DNA of 64,000 nucleotides from NCBI RefSeq assembly GCF_037975245.1, contig NC_092574.1, positions 10,019,713-10,083,712 of the forward strand, written 5' to 3'. This DNA is from Apostichopus japonicus. Lineage: Eukaryota > Echinodermata > Holothuroidea > Aspidochirotida > Stichopodidae. Under the pieces are notes generated by a model. That model worked only from the letters and a program-made list of their open reading frames with translations. It did no database searches and had not been told where the DNA came from. The first letter of the stretch is position 1, and each line of letters opens with the position of its first letter. Positions 36,266-47,825 of this stretch are shown here, piece after piece. A program made the position numbers and the translations under genes.

Positions 36266-39180
36266 TGAAGGCCTGAACAGAGCATGCACCTCACACAATC
36301 AATAGTGGAACTCGGTTAGTGTTGGGGTACAGTATGTATGCCGGGGAAAGTTTTTTGGTAAACAATATTATTGTTTATACATAGTTGTATCATTTGAGAG
36401 TTTTCCCACACTAAAATGTACGTTTTTTTTTCTAATCAGGCCAATACTTATCTGTCGGAAGAGTAGTAGACGGCCCCTCTTATTCACCCACCCAATAGTT
36501 ATATAGACACTATGCATTGCTAATTCTGCAGTTACACGTGTCAAGCATTGCTTGGACTGTCAAAAGTGACTTCCTGGTCAGGTCACTAGTTCACCCAAAG
36601 AAATCTGCCATATAATTATTGTTTAGCACGTGGGAAGGCTGTGTCTTACAATCCAGGAACAGGCTTTACTCCTCAGGTTGGCATTTTTTAGCTTCGGTGA
36701 TAATTCCCCCTCCCCTTCCCCTCCGGTTGCCCATCCCATTCCTCCCCTCTCAACTCCCTTTCCCACCTTAGCTCCCCACCTTTGAAACCGTCCTGATATT
36801 ATAACGTTATACAGTCAATTGGTCAATCATGCCGCAGGGATGACTGTTATTGAACTAAAATGTAAACAGGCGCCTCTTAATTTCCTTGGACAATTTTCCT
36901 ATGTGAAACATTGTCACTAGCAATTACGTTGTTAGGAGAACAACAAAATATATGACCATCGGACAAAAACGTTACGACTGACCTCTTGTTCACCGTCCCC
37001 TGCGCCGAATACCCTCCTCCCCTCCCTCACCCTAAAAAAAAAACAAATAAAAAAAAACAGCGACAACGGTAGTTCAAACATAGCAGTTCTTGGGGATATA
37101 CCATAGAATCTTTCCATCTTTATCATCTCTCTCAATTAATGTAGGGTTTGCTAACGCTTTACGTGTATTTCAGCTTCCATTAATAATGTAATGCCAGGTA
37201 GGGTGGGGGGGGGGTGGGGCAGATGACGTATGTTTCCAGGCATGTTGAATGTGGAGGGGTTCTCTGTAATTCCCCTTCCAAATGACGACATTACACCAGC
37301 TTACGACAATAAATAGGCGAGAGACATCATGATTCACATTTTGTAATTAAGCGATACTGCGTGCCAAAACTATTCTTGCTGTAACATTATTCAAGTCCTA
37401 TTTAGATCCCTTTCATAGAGAATGCTATCTTTGCGCTGTTGTTGTTGTTGTTGTTGCTGTTTCGCTTTGTTGTGTGAAGAACGCAGACGAACGATATCAA
37501 GTGAAAAATAAGGGGCGCTATAGTAGAATAGATTTTTTTCTTCTTTTTATGTCGTGTTACAATTATTTGCGTGTAACGCAAATCGAGGACAACTGGTATA
37601 TAAGAGAGCTCTTTGAACTTTGGTGAATGACTAGTCTAAAAGCTGTTCTTCATGAGTAAAAACGAAGTAGACAGCACTTTTATCTTGGAGTTATTTCGCT
37701 TCTATAACTTATTCCTTTTTATAAATGTCATTTATAAACTGTGCGTATAGGCTATAAGTCTTACAAACACACACGCATAACCCCACCCACACAAAGTTGT
37801 GCGATGGAAACTTAATTTGAAAGTTGACTAAAATGTTGAAATGAACATGGGAACTGTCAATGTTTACGACATGTATGAATAGTTATACACATTCACGTGC
37901 ACGCATGCGCACACACATACACGCACAACTTATGCTGCATTCACAGCAGTGCAAAAGTCGCAATTGCATGAGTATCATATTATTGATATTAATATTATGA
38001 ACGGGAACAGGGGTGGGGCGCTGATGGAAGCAGAGGAGGGGTTATTGACTGGAATGGAGAGGGGATCAATGAGATGGGAGGGGAGGAAGGGGGTTGTTGT
38101 TGCAGGTTTTTGTCATATTCTGAAAGTCTTCTTTTGCATTTGAAGTTCAAATTGCCTCTATAGTTCAAATTACTATCCAATTTTGTTTCTCTTTTCTTAA
38201 ATTTCAGGAACGTGATTATTTTTTTTTAGACAGTCAAGCCGTAATGTTCCGCAAAAGTTATTAAACTGCTCATTTGTAGCAAATATCGCTTGTTGAATGA
38301 GATTGGTTGACTTGCAGTGACCGAATAATTTGGACGGAGATTGCTAGAAGTTTACCATATATGCTCTATAGACACCGCGAGAGTGATCAGAGTGTGTTGC
38401 ATTTGGGAAGAGACAGGTAAGTTTGCGGAAAACGGAAATCATTCATTTTTTTTAATAGTCAATAATAATTAGAAAAGTTTTCAGATCAAAGTTTGCAAAC
38501 TGAATTTTAATAAGACCGTTGTCAACATCTGGAAATACATTCAGGTCTTTAAGGGTGCAGGGCATTTCTTTTTAGTTCATTGCGACGAGAATGTTGAAAC
38601 TTCACACTTTCCACCCATGTATGCATACGCTCTCTATTTTCTAATAATTATTATACTTTTTGAATTATATTGCCGTATATCGATAAACTGAAATAAGAAG
38701 CAATCTGAAACCCGGGATATATATTAAAATGACTTCAACATTTGAACAAAAAGAGAAGAAAATTGACCGAGCAATTAAATGACGAATTATTATTATTTCT
38801 TGGAATTGTGAACGTAGACTTTATAGGCAAATTTGTCCCCACATGTCGCAATACTTACACACATGGTGGTATTATGAAGGGTTATATATTGGTGACTTGA
38901 AAAGTTTAGCAGTGTGGTTCGCTAACTTCAACTTCAGGCAAAGAAACACAAATGCATAATCGACTAAGTTTTAGGCAAAATAGTTTCTTTGTATGTCACA
39001 AAATGAATTTCAACATAATGTTTAACTAACAATAAGCTAGTCATAGTATAAATTTCGTTCGATTCAAACAGGAGAGATTCTACACTAGTGTAGAGACTCC
39101 CCTTGTCTACAACAATCATCTGATGAACTATTCAAGGGGATATCCCATACTGTAACACCGGGCGATTCCCATACAGTAAT
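36266..39180. other. intergenic stretch without recognised gene
   Basis: Contains a short (GTT)n at about 37438-37456 and G-runs near 37204. A consensus-like donor (gagacag|gtaagt) occurs at 38416-38422, but no exon could be supported around it. Confidence 0.45.
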
Positions 39181-39194
39181 GCTGCCAATCGTCG

Positions 39195-39480
39195 TGATAT
39201 GGAAAATCAGACTTCGGCGGTCGAGACCTCACGACGACGAGGCAGTTTCTATAATCTTGTATTTGACACGATTCACATATACCGTCGATAGGTCTTTGTA
39301 ACAGTTGTCACTTCCTCGTTGATATGGAGCTTAAGGTTAGCCCGTCTAAACCTCACGATGACGCAGTTATAAAGTTTAACTCTGACGGTTTACGCAATAC
39401 AGTGTACCGGTCGAGACCTAACGATGAGGCAGTTTTTTATCTCAATACATTACATGTATAGAGATATTGTAACAGTAAGT
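39195..39480 (+). repeat. diverged tandem units, block A
   Basis: About two to three units marked by 'gatatgga', then 'cgagacctcacgatgaggcagtt', 'ataaagttt' and 'ggtttacgcaatacagt'. The same phrases in the same order and orientation form block B at 44398-44880. The unit is about 115-125 bp. Confidence 0.65.
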
Positions 39481-40772
39481 GGGACTTTCTCTTCTCTTAA
39501 AAATTTTTCAGCGTCTTCAAACAAAGTTCTTTTTCTCTGGAATTTCCAGAGCAAGAATATATCATATAGACCAACAAAAGTTACTATTTTTTATTCCAGA
39601 ATTGTATCTCATTCTGTGACTTTTTCACCGATTTATGTCCAAATCGGGCCAATTTGGACTGAAAACACACTTTGTCACACCTGTTTTGCACACGCTCCAA
39701 AACTTATGTTTTATGAAAGAGAATAGAATAGAACTGTCTTTCAACAGTGGTATCGTCTAAGATAGGGTCCTATGTATTATATATTTTATTAAAATTTTAA
39801 ACTTCCATTTGTTGTTTACAGGTAGGTATTAATAAGAATTTTACTATATGTATATGACATTTAATGGCTTTTATTTGCTTTATTTGATGTTTAAATTATT
39901 TTTCTTTCTTAAAACAACACTGAGCTGCCGCCCCTATTTTTAGTAAAAAGGTCCGTTTTTGATGATTAAGCCCCGCCCCCAAGTCTGTTTTGTAGCAGAT
40001 TGGCTATGACTCATAACAGCTACATGTTAGATATACGAAAATGGCTACCCTCGCGAACAATTTTCTGTTCTGTAGTTAGGTACGCGAGGTGTTAGTGTAT
40101 TGCATGCTAATTACATTCTGTACTGCTGAATTCTACGTAACATCCATTTAAGGATAGTACTGGTGTAGTGTTCAACCGATTAACCTAATCGGAATCGGAA
40201 TCGGTACGAATATTGCATAATCGGTATCGGTAAAAATTACGTGGAATACCAGTTATGTCATACCGATTATTCAAAAACATATGGAAGGTGAAAATATCAT
40301 TATTCAAAAACATATGGAAGTTGAAAATATCAACTGATGTATTAGGTTTGTTCTTTTACTACGAAATATTAAAAAAAGGCACCCCCTATACGTCTTTCAC
40401 AGTGTATACTTTCATCTAATTAGGCTGCCAGGGCCGCCGATTTTGCTTCCTTCGTGGTTATTGGCTGCATATTTCTTGGCACAGTAAGCATAGCAGCAAT
40501 AGCAATTTCGCGAATTCAGGAATGTGCTGGACAGGGTAGGAAATAAGCGGGGGCAACGGGCGATTCGCCCTCGCAAGTGCTAAAAAGCCCTCCTAAAGCA
40601 CAATTACGAGTGCGAAAAAGAAAAATGAAATATAAAAAAATCGCCCTCTTTATATCAGGTGTCTGTGTAAAATTAATTGTGACATGCGTTTGCTTTAGCT
40701 AGGAATTGCAGTTGCATCGCGAATCGCGCAGTTTTCTCACCCCGCATCAAAATTTGAAGCAGTGCGAGGGTT

Positions 40773-40852
40773 ACATCTCTATGTTCCGACGTCTCTATGT
40801 TCCGACGTCTCTATGTTCCGACATCTCTATGTTCCGACGTCTCTATGTTCCG
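40773..40852 (-). repeat. 16-bp tandem repeat, five copies (left foldback arm)
   Basis: Units of ACGTCTCTATGTTCCG; the first and fourth read ACATCTCT instead. This is the inverse orientation of the large array at 41431. Confidence 0.95.
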
Positions 40853-41430
40853 ACAATTTTTTGGGACTCTAATTTTTTTTACCCAAATTTTTTCGGACTC
40901 AATTTTTTTGGACCAAAATTTTTGACCAGCTTGTTTTCGGAACAACTTTTTTCGGACCAAAATTTTTTTGGACCAAAATATTTTATGACCAAATTTTTTT
41001 TTGGACCAAAATTTTTGACACCAACATGTTTTCGGACCAACATTTTTCGGTCACAAGCAATTTTTTTTTGACCAAACTGATTTTGGTCCCAAAAAATTTG
41101 AGTACAAACAATTAAATTTCGGGTCAGCAATTTTCGGTCACAAGCAGTATTTGGGTCATAACAAACTTTGCGCCCTTTTTTTTTCGTGAAAAAAAATTGG
41201 TGCGTCCCAAAAATTGTGTCTCCCAAAAAAAGGTAGGTCAGAAAAAATGTTGGTCCAAAAAAATGGAGTCCCCCAAAAAAAATTGGGTCCCAAAAAATTT
41301 GGGCCCAAAAAATTAAGTCCCCCAAAAAAATTTGGTCCGAAAAATGGGGGACCAAAAAGATTGAGTCCCCCAAAAAAATTTGGTCCGAAAAAAATTTGGG
41401 TAACAAAAAATTAGAGTCCAAACAAATTGT
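40853..41430. repeat. inverted A/T-rich core of the foldback element
   Basis: The left half is built of loose 'ttttttcggaccaaaa' units and the right half of loose 'ttttggtccgaaaaaa' units, so the two halves are mutually complementary and can form a long imperfect hairpin. The unit spacing is irregular. Confidence 0.75.
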
Positions 41431-41990
41431 CGGAACATAGAGACGTCGGAACATAGAGACGTCGGAACATAGAGACGTCGGAACATAGAGACGTCGGAAC
41501 ATAGAGACGTCGGAACATAGAGACGTCGGAACATAGAGACGTCGGAACATAGAGACGTCGGAACATAGAGACGTCGGAACATAGAGACGTCGGAACATAG
41601 AGACGTCGGAACATAGAGACGTCGGAACATAGAGACGTCGGAACATAGAGACGTCGGAACATAGAGACGTCGGAACATAGAGACGTCGGAACATAGAGAC
41701 GTCGGAACATAGAGACGTCGGAACATAGAGACGTCGGAACATAGAGACGTCGGAACATAGAGACGTCGGAACATAGAGACGTCGGAACATAGAGACGTCG
41801 GAACATAGAGACGTCGGAACATAGAGACGTCGGAACATAGAGACGTCGGAACATAGAGACGTCGGAACATAGAGACGTCGGAACATAGAGACGTCGGAAC
41901 ATAGAGACGTCGGAACATAGAGACGTCGGAACATAGAGACGTCGGAACATAGAGACGTCGGAACATAGAGACGTCGGAACATAGGGATGT
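41431..41990 (+). repeat. 16-bp tandem repeat, 35 copies (right foldback arm)
   Basis: Units of CGGAACATAGAGACGT without visible variation until the last one, which reads ATAGGGATGT. Because 16 is not divisible by 3, the array gives the same 16-residue peptide (MFRRLYVPTSLCSDVS on the minus strand) in all three frames, which explains the long overlapping open frames here. These are not genes. Confidence 0.97.
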
Positions 41991-42002
41991 CACCAGTGCG
42001 AG

Positions 42003-42780
42003 AGGGTCGCGCACAATCACCGGGAACTTCCCGTGGTAAATTACGGCCTGCAGTACCAGCGAAAATAACCTAAAATCCTCACAAAGCTCCGACCACATAG
42101 TAGCCTTACTTCACACTAAATCAACTGCATGGAAATCTAAACTTGACATCTGTTTATTCGCTCTAGTTGTGTCGCAAATAAAAGCTAAAAATATCCACGG
42201 AAACTGCAATCTTCGACCACATGTTAGCCTAACAACCACATGTTAGCCTAACAACCACACTAAGTCAATGGGAAATGTAGCCTAACCATCGGTTTGCAAA
42301 AAAAAAAAAAAAAAAATTGCGTAGCTTAGTTTACAACTTTCAATTTGCTGGAAATCGGCATTTGTTTGGAAGGTAATGTAAGTGATATGTCTTATAGAGG
42401 GAATGTTATATTTTATATTGGAGTAGTTTCTAGTTGTTATTATTTCTTTACATCAATCTGGTGTTACATTTTAGAGTAATTTTAAACAAGTTACGATGGT
42501 ACAATTTGCTTTTCAGTTTGATTGGCCTAAGCTTACACATTCTAATTGAACCTGTATGGAGTTATATAGGTAACGAATAGGTATGTTTAACTTCAAGTTC
42601 GTAACATTTCTATTTGTTCATAAACGGTATAGTACTGAAAATAAGTACAAAATATTGTCGGAATGAAGGCAATATGTCATTAAAATTTACACTTTGGTAA
42701 AGATTGCAGATGGATGGTTTGTCTGAGATACTTTTTGAGATGGATATTTTGAGTAACTATTCGTAGCCCATTTCAAGCCA
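42003..42780. other. internal right part of the hAT-like element
   Basis: No transposase motif seen. It contains a 22-bp tandem duplication around 'ccacatgttagcctaacaa' (about 42219-42260), an A-run at 42298-42316 and a short tRNA-like phrase near 42796-42835. Confidence 0.4.
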
Positions 42781-43135
42781 TTAACAGGTGACATTTACGT
42801 CGAGGTGGTTAGGGCATTCGCTTAGCACAGTGCTGACTAGGTAGGATGTCATATCTCCGTATTTTGGAAATTTAAAAAAAAAAAAATTCTTTCCGAGAAA
42901 CTCCAGAGGTAATTTGGTACATACAAAATGGTACCTTAGAGCCTTGTATAACAACGAAGCAAAAGGAAACTGGGGAAAATCACGACAATAATTGTTTCTG
43001 TCAAACTTTATTGCCGATTTCGTATAAACGGGATATTTTCTCATTTTCAAATAATCGGAATCGGTACGATTATGAAAAAATAATCAGTAATCGGTATTTT
43101 CTGTTATGCATAATCGGTTGAACACTATAATGGTG

Positions 43136-43258
43136 TTCAGGTAGCTTTTCAGAGCAAGGGCCATGATAAGTTTGTTTGATTGCCCTTCATGTATTTTGTA
43201 TAATTACGTATACACATTCTTGTATTTCTGAAGGCTATTTACTGTAGGCCTAGTGCAA

Positions 43259-43301
<43 letters not shown>

Positions 43302-44397
43302 TAGGCCACTAGGCCTATTAGGCTTTCAGTGATAGCCACATTAGCATTGTACTGGTGTTCAGACAGCTTTTCCTAGGAAGGACCAGGGTAAGTTTTTTTG
43401 ATGGGTTCGTATAAAAGAGGAGCCGGCCATAGCATCACAACTTTGATAAGACAATAAAAATTGTATAAGGTTATGTTTTATTTATAAGGATATAGGCCTA
43501 AGATGTATAAGGTTATAAGAAGTATGTTTAGCTTTCTTTTGAACCTGTAATGTTTGACATCAAATGTACAAAGAATTAAAATAAAATAACAAAATGGAGA
43601 GGAACTGAGGTGGCTATTAGGGGAAGAGGAGGCCACCCATCACTTGCATATAAAAACTTGTAATCTTCTTTTACATTATTTTTTCCAAGTCATAAATCCA
43701 TGAAATCTTCATGTCCGAAAAATTGAGATGGAAAAACGTGGGTTGTTTTGATATCTAGAAGTGGACACAGTTTTGATGGTAGTCACCACTACAGTCTACA
43801 TTAACATACAGTAGGTCAATAGGCCTAGCTCTCAAGGCAGGCATCAAGAATATGGTCGAGTTGTTCGCCTCTTCTAATTTGGCTGTTGTCATTGACATCA
43901 AACATCAAAAAGTCCAACAGAGACTGACCTAAGATGAAGGATACCACATGAAAAACAAGTTCTTAAATATTCTATGACATTACTAAACCTTGCAACGTCG
44001 TTCTTTCGACTAACAGGCAATAAGCGCTAAAGGCAATACTAGCAGTATAAAGTGTAACCTGCAGAGACTATTCGTGGCAAAGTAGCAAAAATGCAAGTTA
44101 TATATTTGTTGTACCATGATTGATATTGATAATTGTAGAGACAGAGCAAAGATTTGAAATTAGGAATCAAAATTAAAACTTCCAGTATTGAGATACTGCA
44201 TCATTGATGCTCTTGTATAATCTTGTAGTGACACGATTCACATAATATTGTATTTACTGTTTTTTCTATTTAATGTTTTTTTATCATTGTATTTTCTAGA
44301 TTGTTTGTTAAGCGCACAGATGCATCGCGCGTAGTGCGCTATATAAGATTTTATTTACATTACATTACATAACATACACGATAGACCTATATATATA
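43136..44397. other. stretch without recognised gene
   Basis: Contains a short (TA)n at about 43279-43303. A retroelement-like 3' tail lies near 44330-44370 ('gtgcgctatataagattt' followed by TTACA repeats), similar to the SINE/LINE ends at 2.3 and 18.4 kb. Confidence 0.45.
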
Positions 44398-44880
44398 AGA
44401 TGTCACTTCTCGTTGATATGGAGGTTGAAGTTTGCCGATCTATACCTCATGCACGATGAGGCAGTAATAAAGTATAACTCCGGCGGTTTACGAAATACAG
44501 TACCGGTATAAGTTGTCAAACTTTTCGCATTATGCATGGAGTTTTCTAGGAACGGCAGTCGATACCGAGTAACATGCTGAGGCAGTTCTATAGTGTCCGT
44601 ATCATCCTACGATTCTCGTAATACAGTATATTAGTTGTTAACTCCTGATATGGAGCTCCAGGTTCTCCAGTCGATACCTTAGTTCTATAATGGCAGATAA
44701 TATGTCCAATTCACACTATTCACATTTAGTCTACAGTGAGGTTTTCATGCACTCTTCATTGATATGGAGCTCCAAGTTCTCCAGTCGATACCTTAGTGCA
44801 ATAATAGCAGATAATAATGTCCAAAGTTCACACTATTCACATTTAGGCTACAGTGAGGTTTTTCATGCACTCTTTATTAA
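44398..44880 (+). repeat. diverged tandem units, block B
   Basis: Units are marked by 'gatatggag' near 44415, 44647, 44761 and 44879 (as aatatggag). The two clearest units (44647-44760 and 44761-44878) share 'ctccagtcgatacct', 'cacactattcacattta' and 'ctacagtgaggtttt'. The array ends 30 bp before the KCTD-type stop codon, so it forms that gene's 3' flank or 3' UTR. Confidence 0.75.
44873..44878 (-). terminator. polyadenylation signal AATAAA, KCTD-type gene
   Basis: TTTATT on the plus strand, 34 bp past the stop codon on the minus strand. It lies inside the last repeat unit of block B, where the neighbouring unit reads TTCATT and so lacks the signal. Confidence 0.4.
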
Positions 44881-44911
44881 TATGGAGTCGTGACGTCACG
44901 ATAAGACAATT

Positions 44912-45727
44912 CTATGGTCGAATTCCTGTATTTCTTGGTCTTCCGAAGAGTAGGTACTTATATGAGAGTAACATTTCGTCACCATCATCTTTTCTGATCG
45001 TCCGTAATTCCGACGACAATCCGTCTAGTATGAAACCTATTTTCGTCAAATCTTGATACAGGTGATGTTCCGTCAGGTAGGCGGGCTGTAAAGGCAGTGA
45101 GACGATAAAGGCATCACTTGCATCCGAAAATTGATCGCGGACGATTTCGTTAAATTTCGTATTCGGAATTTGTCGGAAAGTGTCGACGCGTCCAGACAGA
45201 TGACCGCAACTTGCACGAACCGTCTTGTTACGTCTTATGACCAGGAATCTATCATAGGTTGTCATGTCGTTGTAATTTTCGTAGAGTAATTTAACAGTTA
45301 TAAGCTCCCTTTCAGAAGAGTCAGTTGTCGTGGGGCTGGACTTCTTCGAGGGGACAGCTGGTTTATCAAGTTGGCTAGACTTTTCACCAGCTCCAAGTTT
45401 CAGCTTTTGAGAATGACGAGTTTTCAGTTCGTGCAATAAATCGACCAACTTTGGGAGTTCGTAGAATGTCGCCTCGTCGGATAGCATGTCGAGTTCGTTA
45501 AATCCTTCGGGGAGGACGAGATAGCCTCGTCTTAAATAATTGAGGATATGACGAAAGAGTTCCCCGTCACGATCGATAAACACTCTGCCGTGTTCGTCTT
45601 TTGTTATCGCCACCGGGGCGGCATATTTAAAGACGGAGCCGAGCATTGAGGAAGGAAATCGCGTAAGCGTTCCTCTTGTTGTGGTGTACAATGAACCTCC
45701 CACGTTAAGTGTTACAAATGCTTCCAT
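44912..45727 (-). CDS. KCTD-type BTB/POZ domain protein, 271 aa
   Basis: The N-terminal BTB/T1 domain (about residues 4-100) has LNVGG at 7-11, FPSSMLGSVF at 24-33, FIDRDG at 50-55 and LNYLR at 62-66, all typical of KCTD proteins. These form oligomers and often act as cullin-3 adaptors or as receptor or G-protein partners. A Ser/Lys-rich linker (about 110-135) precedes a C-terminal domain (about 136-271) that I cannot place in a subfamily. The BTB part resembles KCTD6/11/21 most, by eye. The start MEAFVTLNVGG was chosen because a good acceptor (ttatttcactgcag) ends 2 nt before this ATG and the open frame upstream would run through the intron. The domain is complete in one exon. No frameshift seen. 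Confidence 0.9.
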   Translation of the reverse strand: MEAFVTLNVGGSLYTTTRGTLTRFPSSMLGSVFKYAAPVAITKDEHGRVFIDRDGELFRHILNYLRRGYLVLPEGFNELDMLSDEATFYELPKLVDLLHELKTRHSQKLKLGAGEKSSQLDKPAVPSKKSSPTTTDSSERELITVKLLYENYNDMTTYDRFLVIRRNKTVRASCGHLSGRVDTFRQIPNTKFNEIVRDQFSDASDAFIVSLPLQPAYLTEHHLYQDLTKIGFILDGLSSELRTIRKDDGDEMLLSYKYLLFGRPRNTGIRP

Positions 45728-45836
45728 ATCTGCAGTGAAATATTTATAATTATGAAAGGTTATAAGTATAGTCACTAACACGCACGGGCAGAAAAAGAGA
45801 CTTTCGATGATTTATCAAGACCAACATTTACTCACG
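45728..45836 (-). other. probable 5' UTR intron of the KCTD-type gene
   Basis: On the minus strand a donor-like C|gtgagtaaat (plus 45830-45835) and the acceptor ctgcag (45730-45735) would enclose an intron of about 106 bp just before the start codon. The acceptor is convincing; the donor is one of several possible. Confidence 0.35.
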
Positions 45837-47820
45837 AGAAATTATCAAGATACAGGCTTTACATATAAACGGTTGCGACTTGAAAGGAAAAGTGATGCTG
45901 TTGCAGAAAACACAAAGTAAAAATGTATTCAACGTTGGTGGTAATCTGTCGTTCTTCTACACTTTGTGCGGACTACATATCCATACTACCTTGGACAGTC
46001 CGTTACGAAAAAGTAGCATTCATAAATTAAATTGTTGTATCGTTGTTCAGTATTGACTCCGAAACTGGAGTTTTGTGAGGATTTTTTTAGGTATTGACAG
46101 AACAACTCTGTATGAATGTTAAATTTGTAGAAACGTTGGGAATCTAGACGTCCTTATTACATAATAACTCCCTAATCACCCGCAGAAGAAAACAACAAAT
46201 AATTTCAACTATGAACAAGAGGAGCCACGTTCAAATTTGATCAGACGATGAGATACTTGTCGCTAATTGGTCACAACATGAAAAGGTGATAAAAATACCA
46301 TCTAAAACGCTGAACGCTCCTCAAAAATGTATATCTGTTGCAGCATTCAAATGGTAATCCTTGGCAACAAGTTAGTTGATCAGGCTAGTGGGCAAACCAT
46401 TCCGAAATAATTTCCAAAACAATAAAGACGTGGAGACTATAGAGCTGCATTATTGTGTTCGTTTGTAGGTCTCGAATCACGAAATACTCCTGCACGTTCT
46501 ATCCGTGAGATGTTATCTGTTAAACCACAGTCAAACAATCTTCAAAATCTTAGACCATATGTTAGGATAATACCTTCTGCTGAATGTATATACATATATT
46601 ATTATTGCACCAGATCAGCGAACAGTATGCCGTGCATGACCGTAAGCTTTATTATAATTTATACTGCAATTCTCATCACCACACTGTTAGTTGTGGGATA
46701 GTATATTGACTGCTTTTGAATGCTGTTTTTTTTTTGTTTCTTTTAGAATCCAGCCATGCATGAAGACCGTAAAAATTAAAGCAATATCACGGAGTTAGCA
46801 AGAATAAGCGCTATGAATTGACTTGCAATTTGCAATAAGCTGTCACGTGATGGCATCTGCGCTTGTGCGTGTCATACTTCCGGGTCAGGTCAAATGATAC
46901 AATTGTTTGTACATATAGAACATGAATGGCATTGACTGGCAAATTATCGAACTGGTAAATAAATCGCCATATTGTTGATTATAGAACACATACACAGAGC
47001 ATGTCTCAATATAGGTCTATAGATGCCAAGCGTTAAAGTTACGTGACTTCTTTTGAAACTCTACAGAATAGCTTAACTGCAGTGAGCAAATTGGATAATT
47101 GTAATCACGTGACTGAAAACAGGGTTTCATATTTGTGATCTTTTTCAATCATACTGCTTTAAATAATGCAATGAAGCAACCTCCAATAATAAATATAAAA
47201 AATCACACGTTACTTAAAAATGGATAAAATATGTTTCGATTTACATATACAGCCACCTAAATCGCATGCATGTGTGAAATTAAGTCTATTTCAGTGAATA
47301 CAATCGCTTGTGTCCCGTCTGAAATCGATATGCATAAATTCATACACGAAAAAAAGTACAATGAACAGAGATATGGAGCGCCTGCTTGTGCCGTCGAATG
47401 CATTATAAACGGGCTTCGTAATCCTTCCGTGAACAGAAAATTTAGTGTTCGGCTGCGGTTATATAGGTTTACTAAACGTTAAATATTAATGTACGCATGA
47501 TTTGGTGAAAAAAAGAAATGAAAAATGAAAGCTGGTTAACGATTTAAAGGTCGTCCGTATTGACCCCAAAAGTTTAGTGCGCTTAAAAATTGCTAGAATT
47601 TTACAACATTGTTTTCCTGGTTCAGGTTCCGAATCTCCTATATAGGTTATTACATCGAAAAGTGATAAATCAGAAAATACAATCATTTCAGTGCCGAGGA
47701 AGAAATACATTTAGGGTTGCAGTAAAATAATTGTTGAATTTGGAGCATATAGCTGACCATTAATTGACTTTTTACCATATTTGGGACCAAAACTAATATG
47801 ACCTCCGTCGGAGTTATAAA
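45837..47820. other. upstream flank of the KCTD-type gene
   Basis: Read on the minus strand, 46845-46890 carries CCGGAAGT (ETS-type) and CACGTG (E-box) close together, as in many TATA-less promoters, so a start site near 46.8 kb is possible. No coding exon recognised. Confidence 0.35.
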
Positions 47821-47825
47821 ACATA

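Larger units (their letters stand above)
40769..41993. mobile_element. foldback-like element with 16-bp tandem-repeat arms
   Basis: The ends are inverted copies of GTKACATCYCTATGTTCCG. The left arm has five 16-bp units (40773-40852) followed by a T-rich stretch. The right arm has the complementary A-rich stretch followed by 35 inverted units (41431-41990). The inner zones also pair: 'gggactctaattttttttac' on the left with the complement of 'gtaacaaaaaattagagtcc' on the right. It is flanked by the 9-bp direct repeat CAGTGCGAG (40760-40768 and 41994-42002). Foldback elements of Drosophila have the same build (inverted ends made of short tandem repeats, 9-bp target duplication). No ORF with a known domain. 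Confidence 0.8.
40166..43127. mobile_element. hAT-like non-autonomous DNA transposon
   Basis: The left end TAGTGTTCAACCGATTA (40166-40182) recurs perfectly in reverse complement at the right end (to 43127). Flanks are TACTGGTG (40158-40165) and TAATGGTG (43128-43135), an 8-bp duplication with one mismatch, which is the length typical of hAT elements. Subterminal AATCGG repeats, including AATCGGAATCGGTACGA, occur near both ends in the same direction. No transposase ORF was recognised. A foldback-like element sits inside. Without that insertion the element would be about 1.7 kb. Confidence 0.75.

Noticed and set aside
38300-38417. Possible first exon ending at gagacag|gtaagt
   Set aside because: Only the donor is convincing; no promoter signal or partner exon was found.
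41431-41990. Regular short repeats resembling a CRISPR array
   Set aside because: The units are contiguous with no spacers, in a eukaryotic sequence, and belong to an inverted-repeat element.
40879-42098. Long minus-strand open frames (up to 367 codons)
   Set aside because: They are generated by the stop-free 16-bp tandem repeat and the A/T-rich core. The same peptide appears in all frames and no domain is present.
45728-45781. Upstream extension of the KCTD-type frame by 18 codons
   Set aside because: The extension runs through a branch/pyrimidine tract and acceptor (ctgcag), so it is intronic. The ATG at 45727 directly precedes the conserved BTB start.
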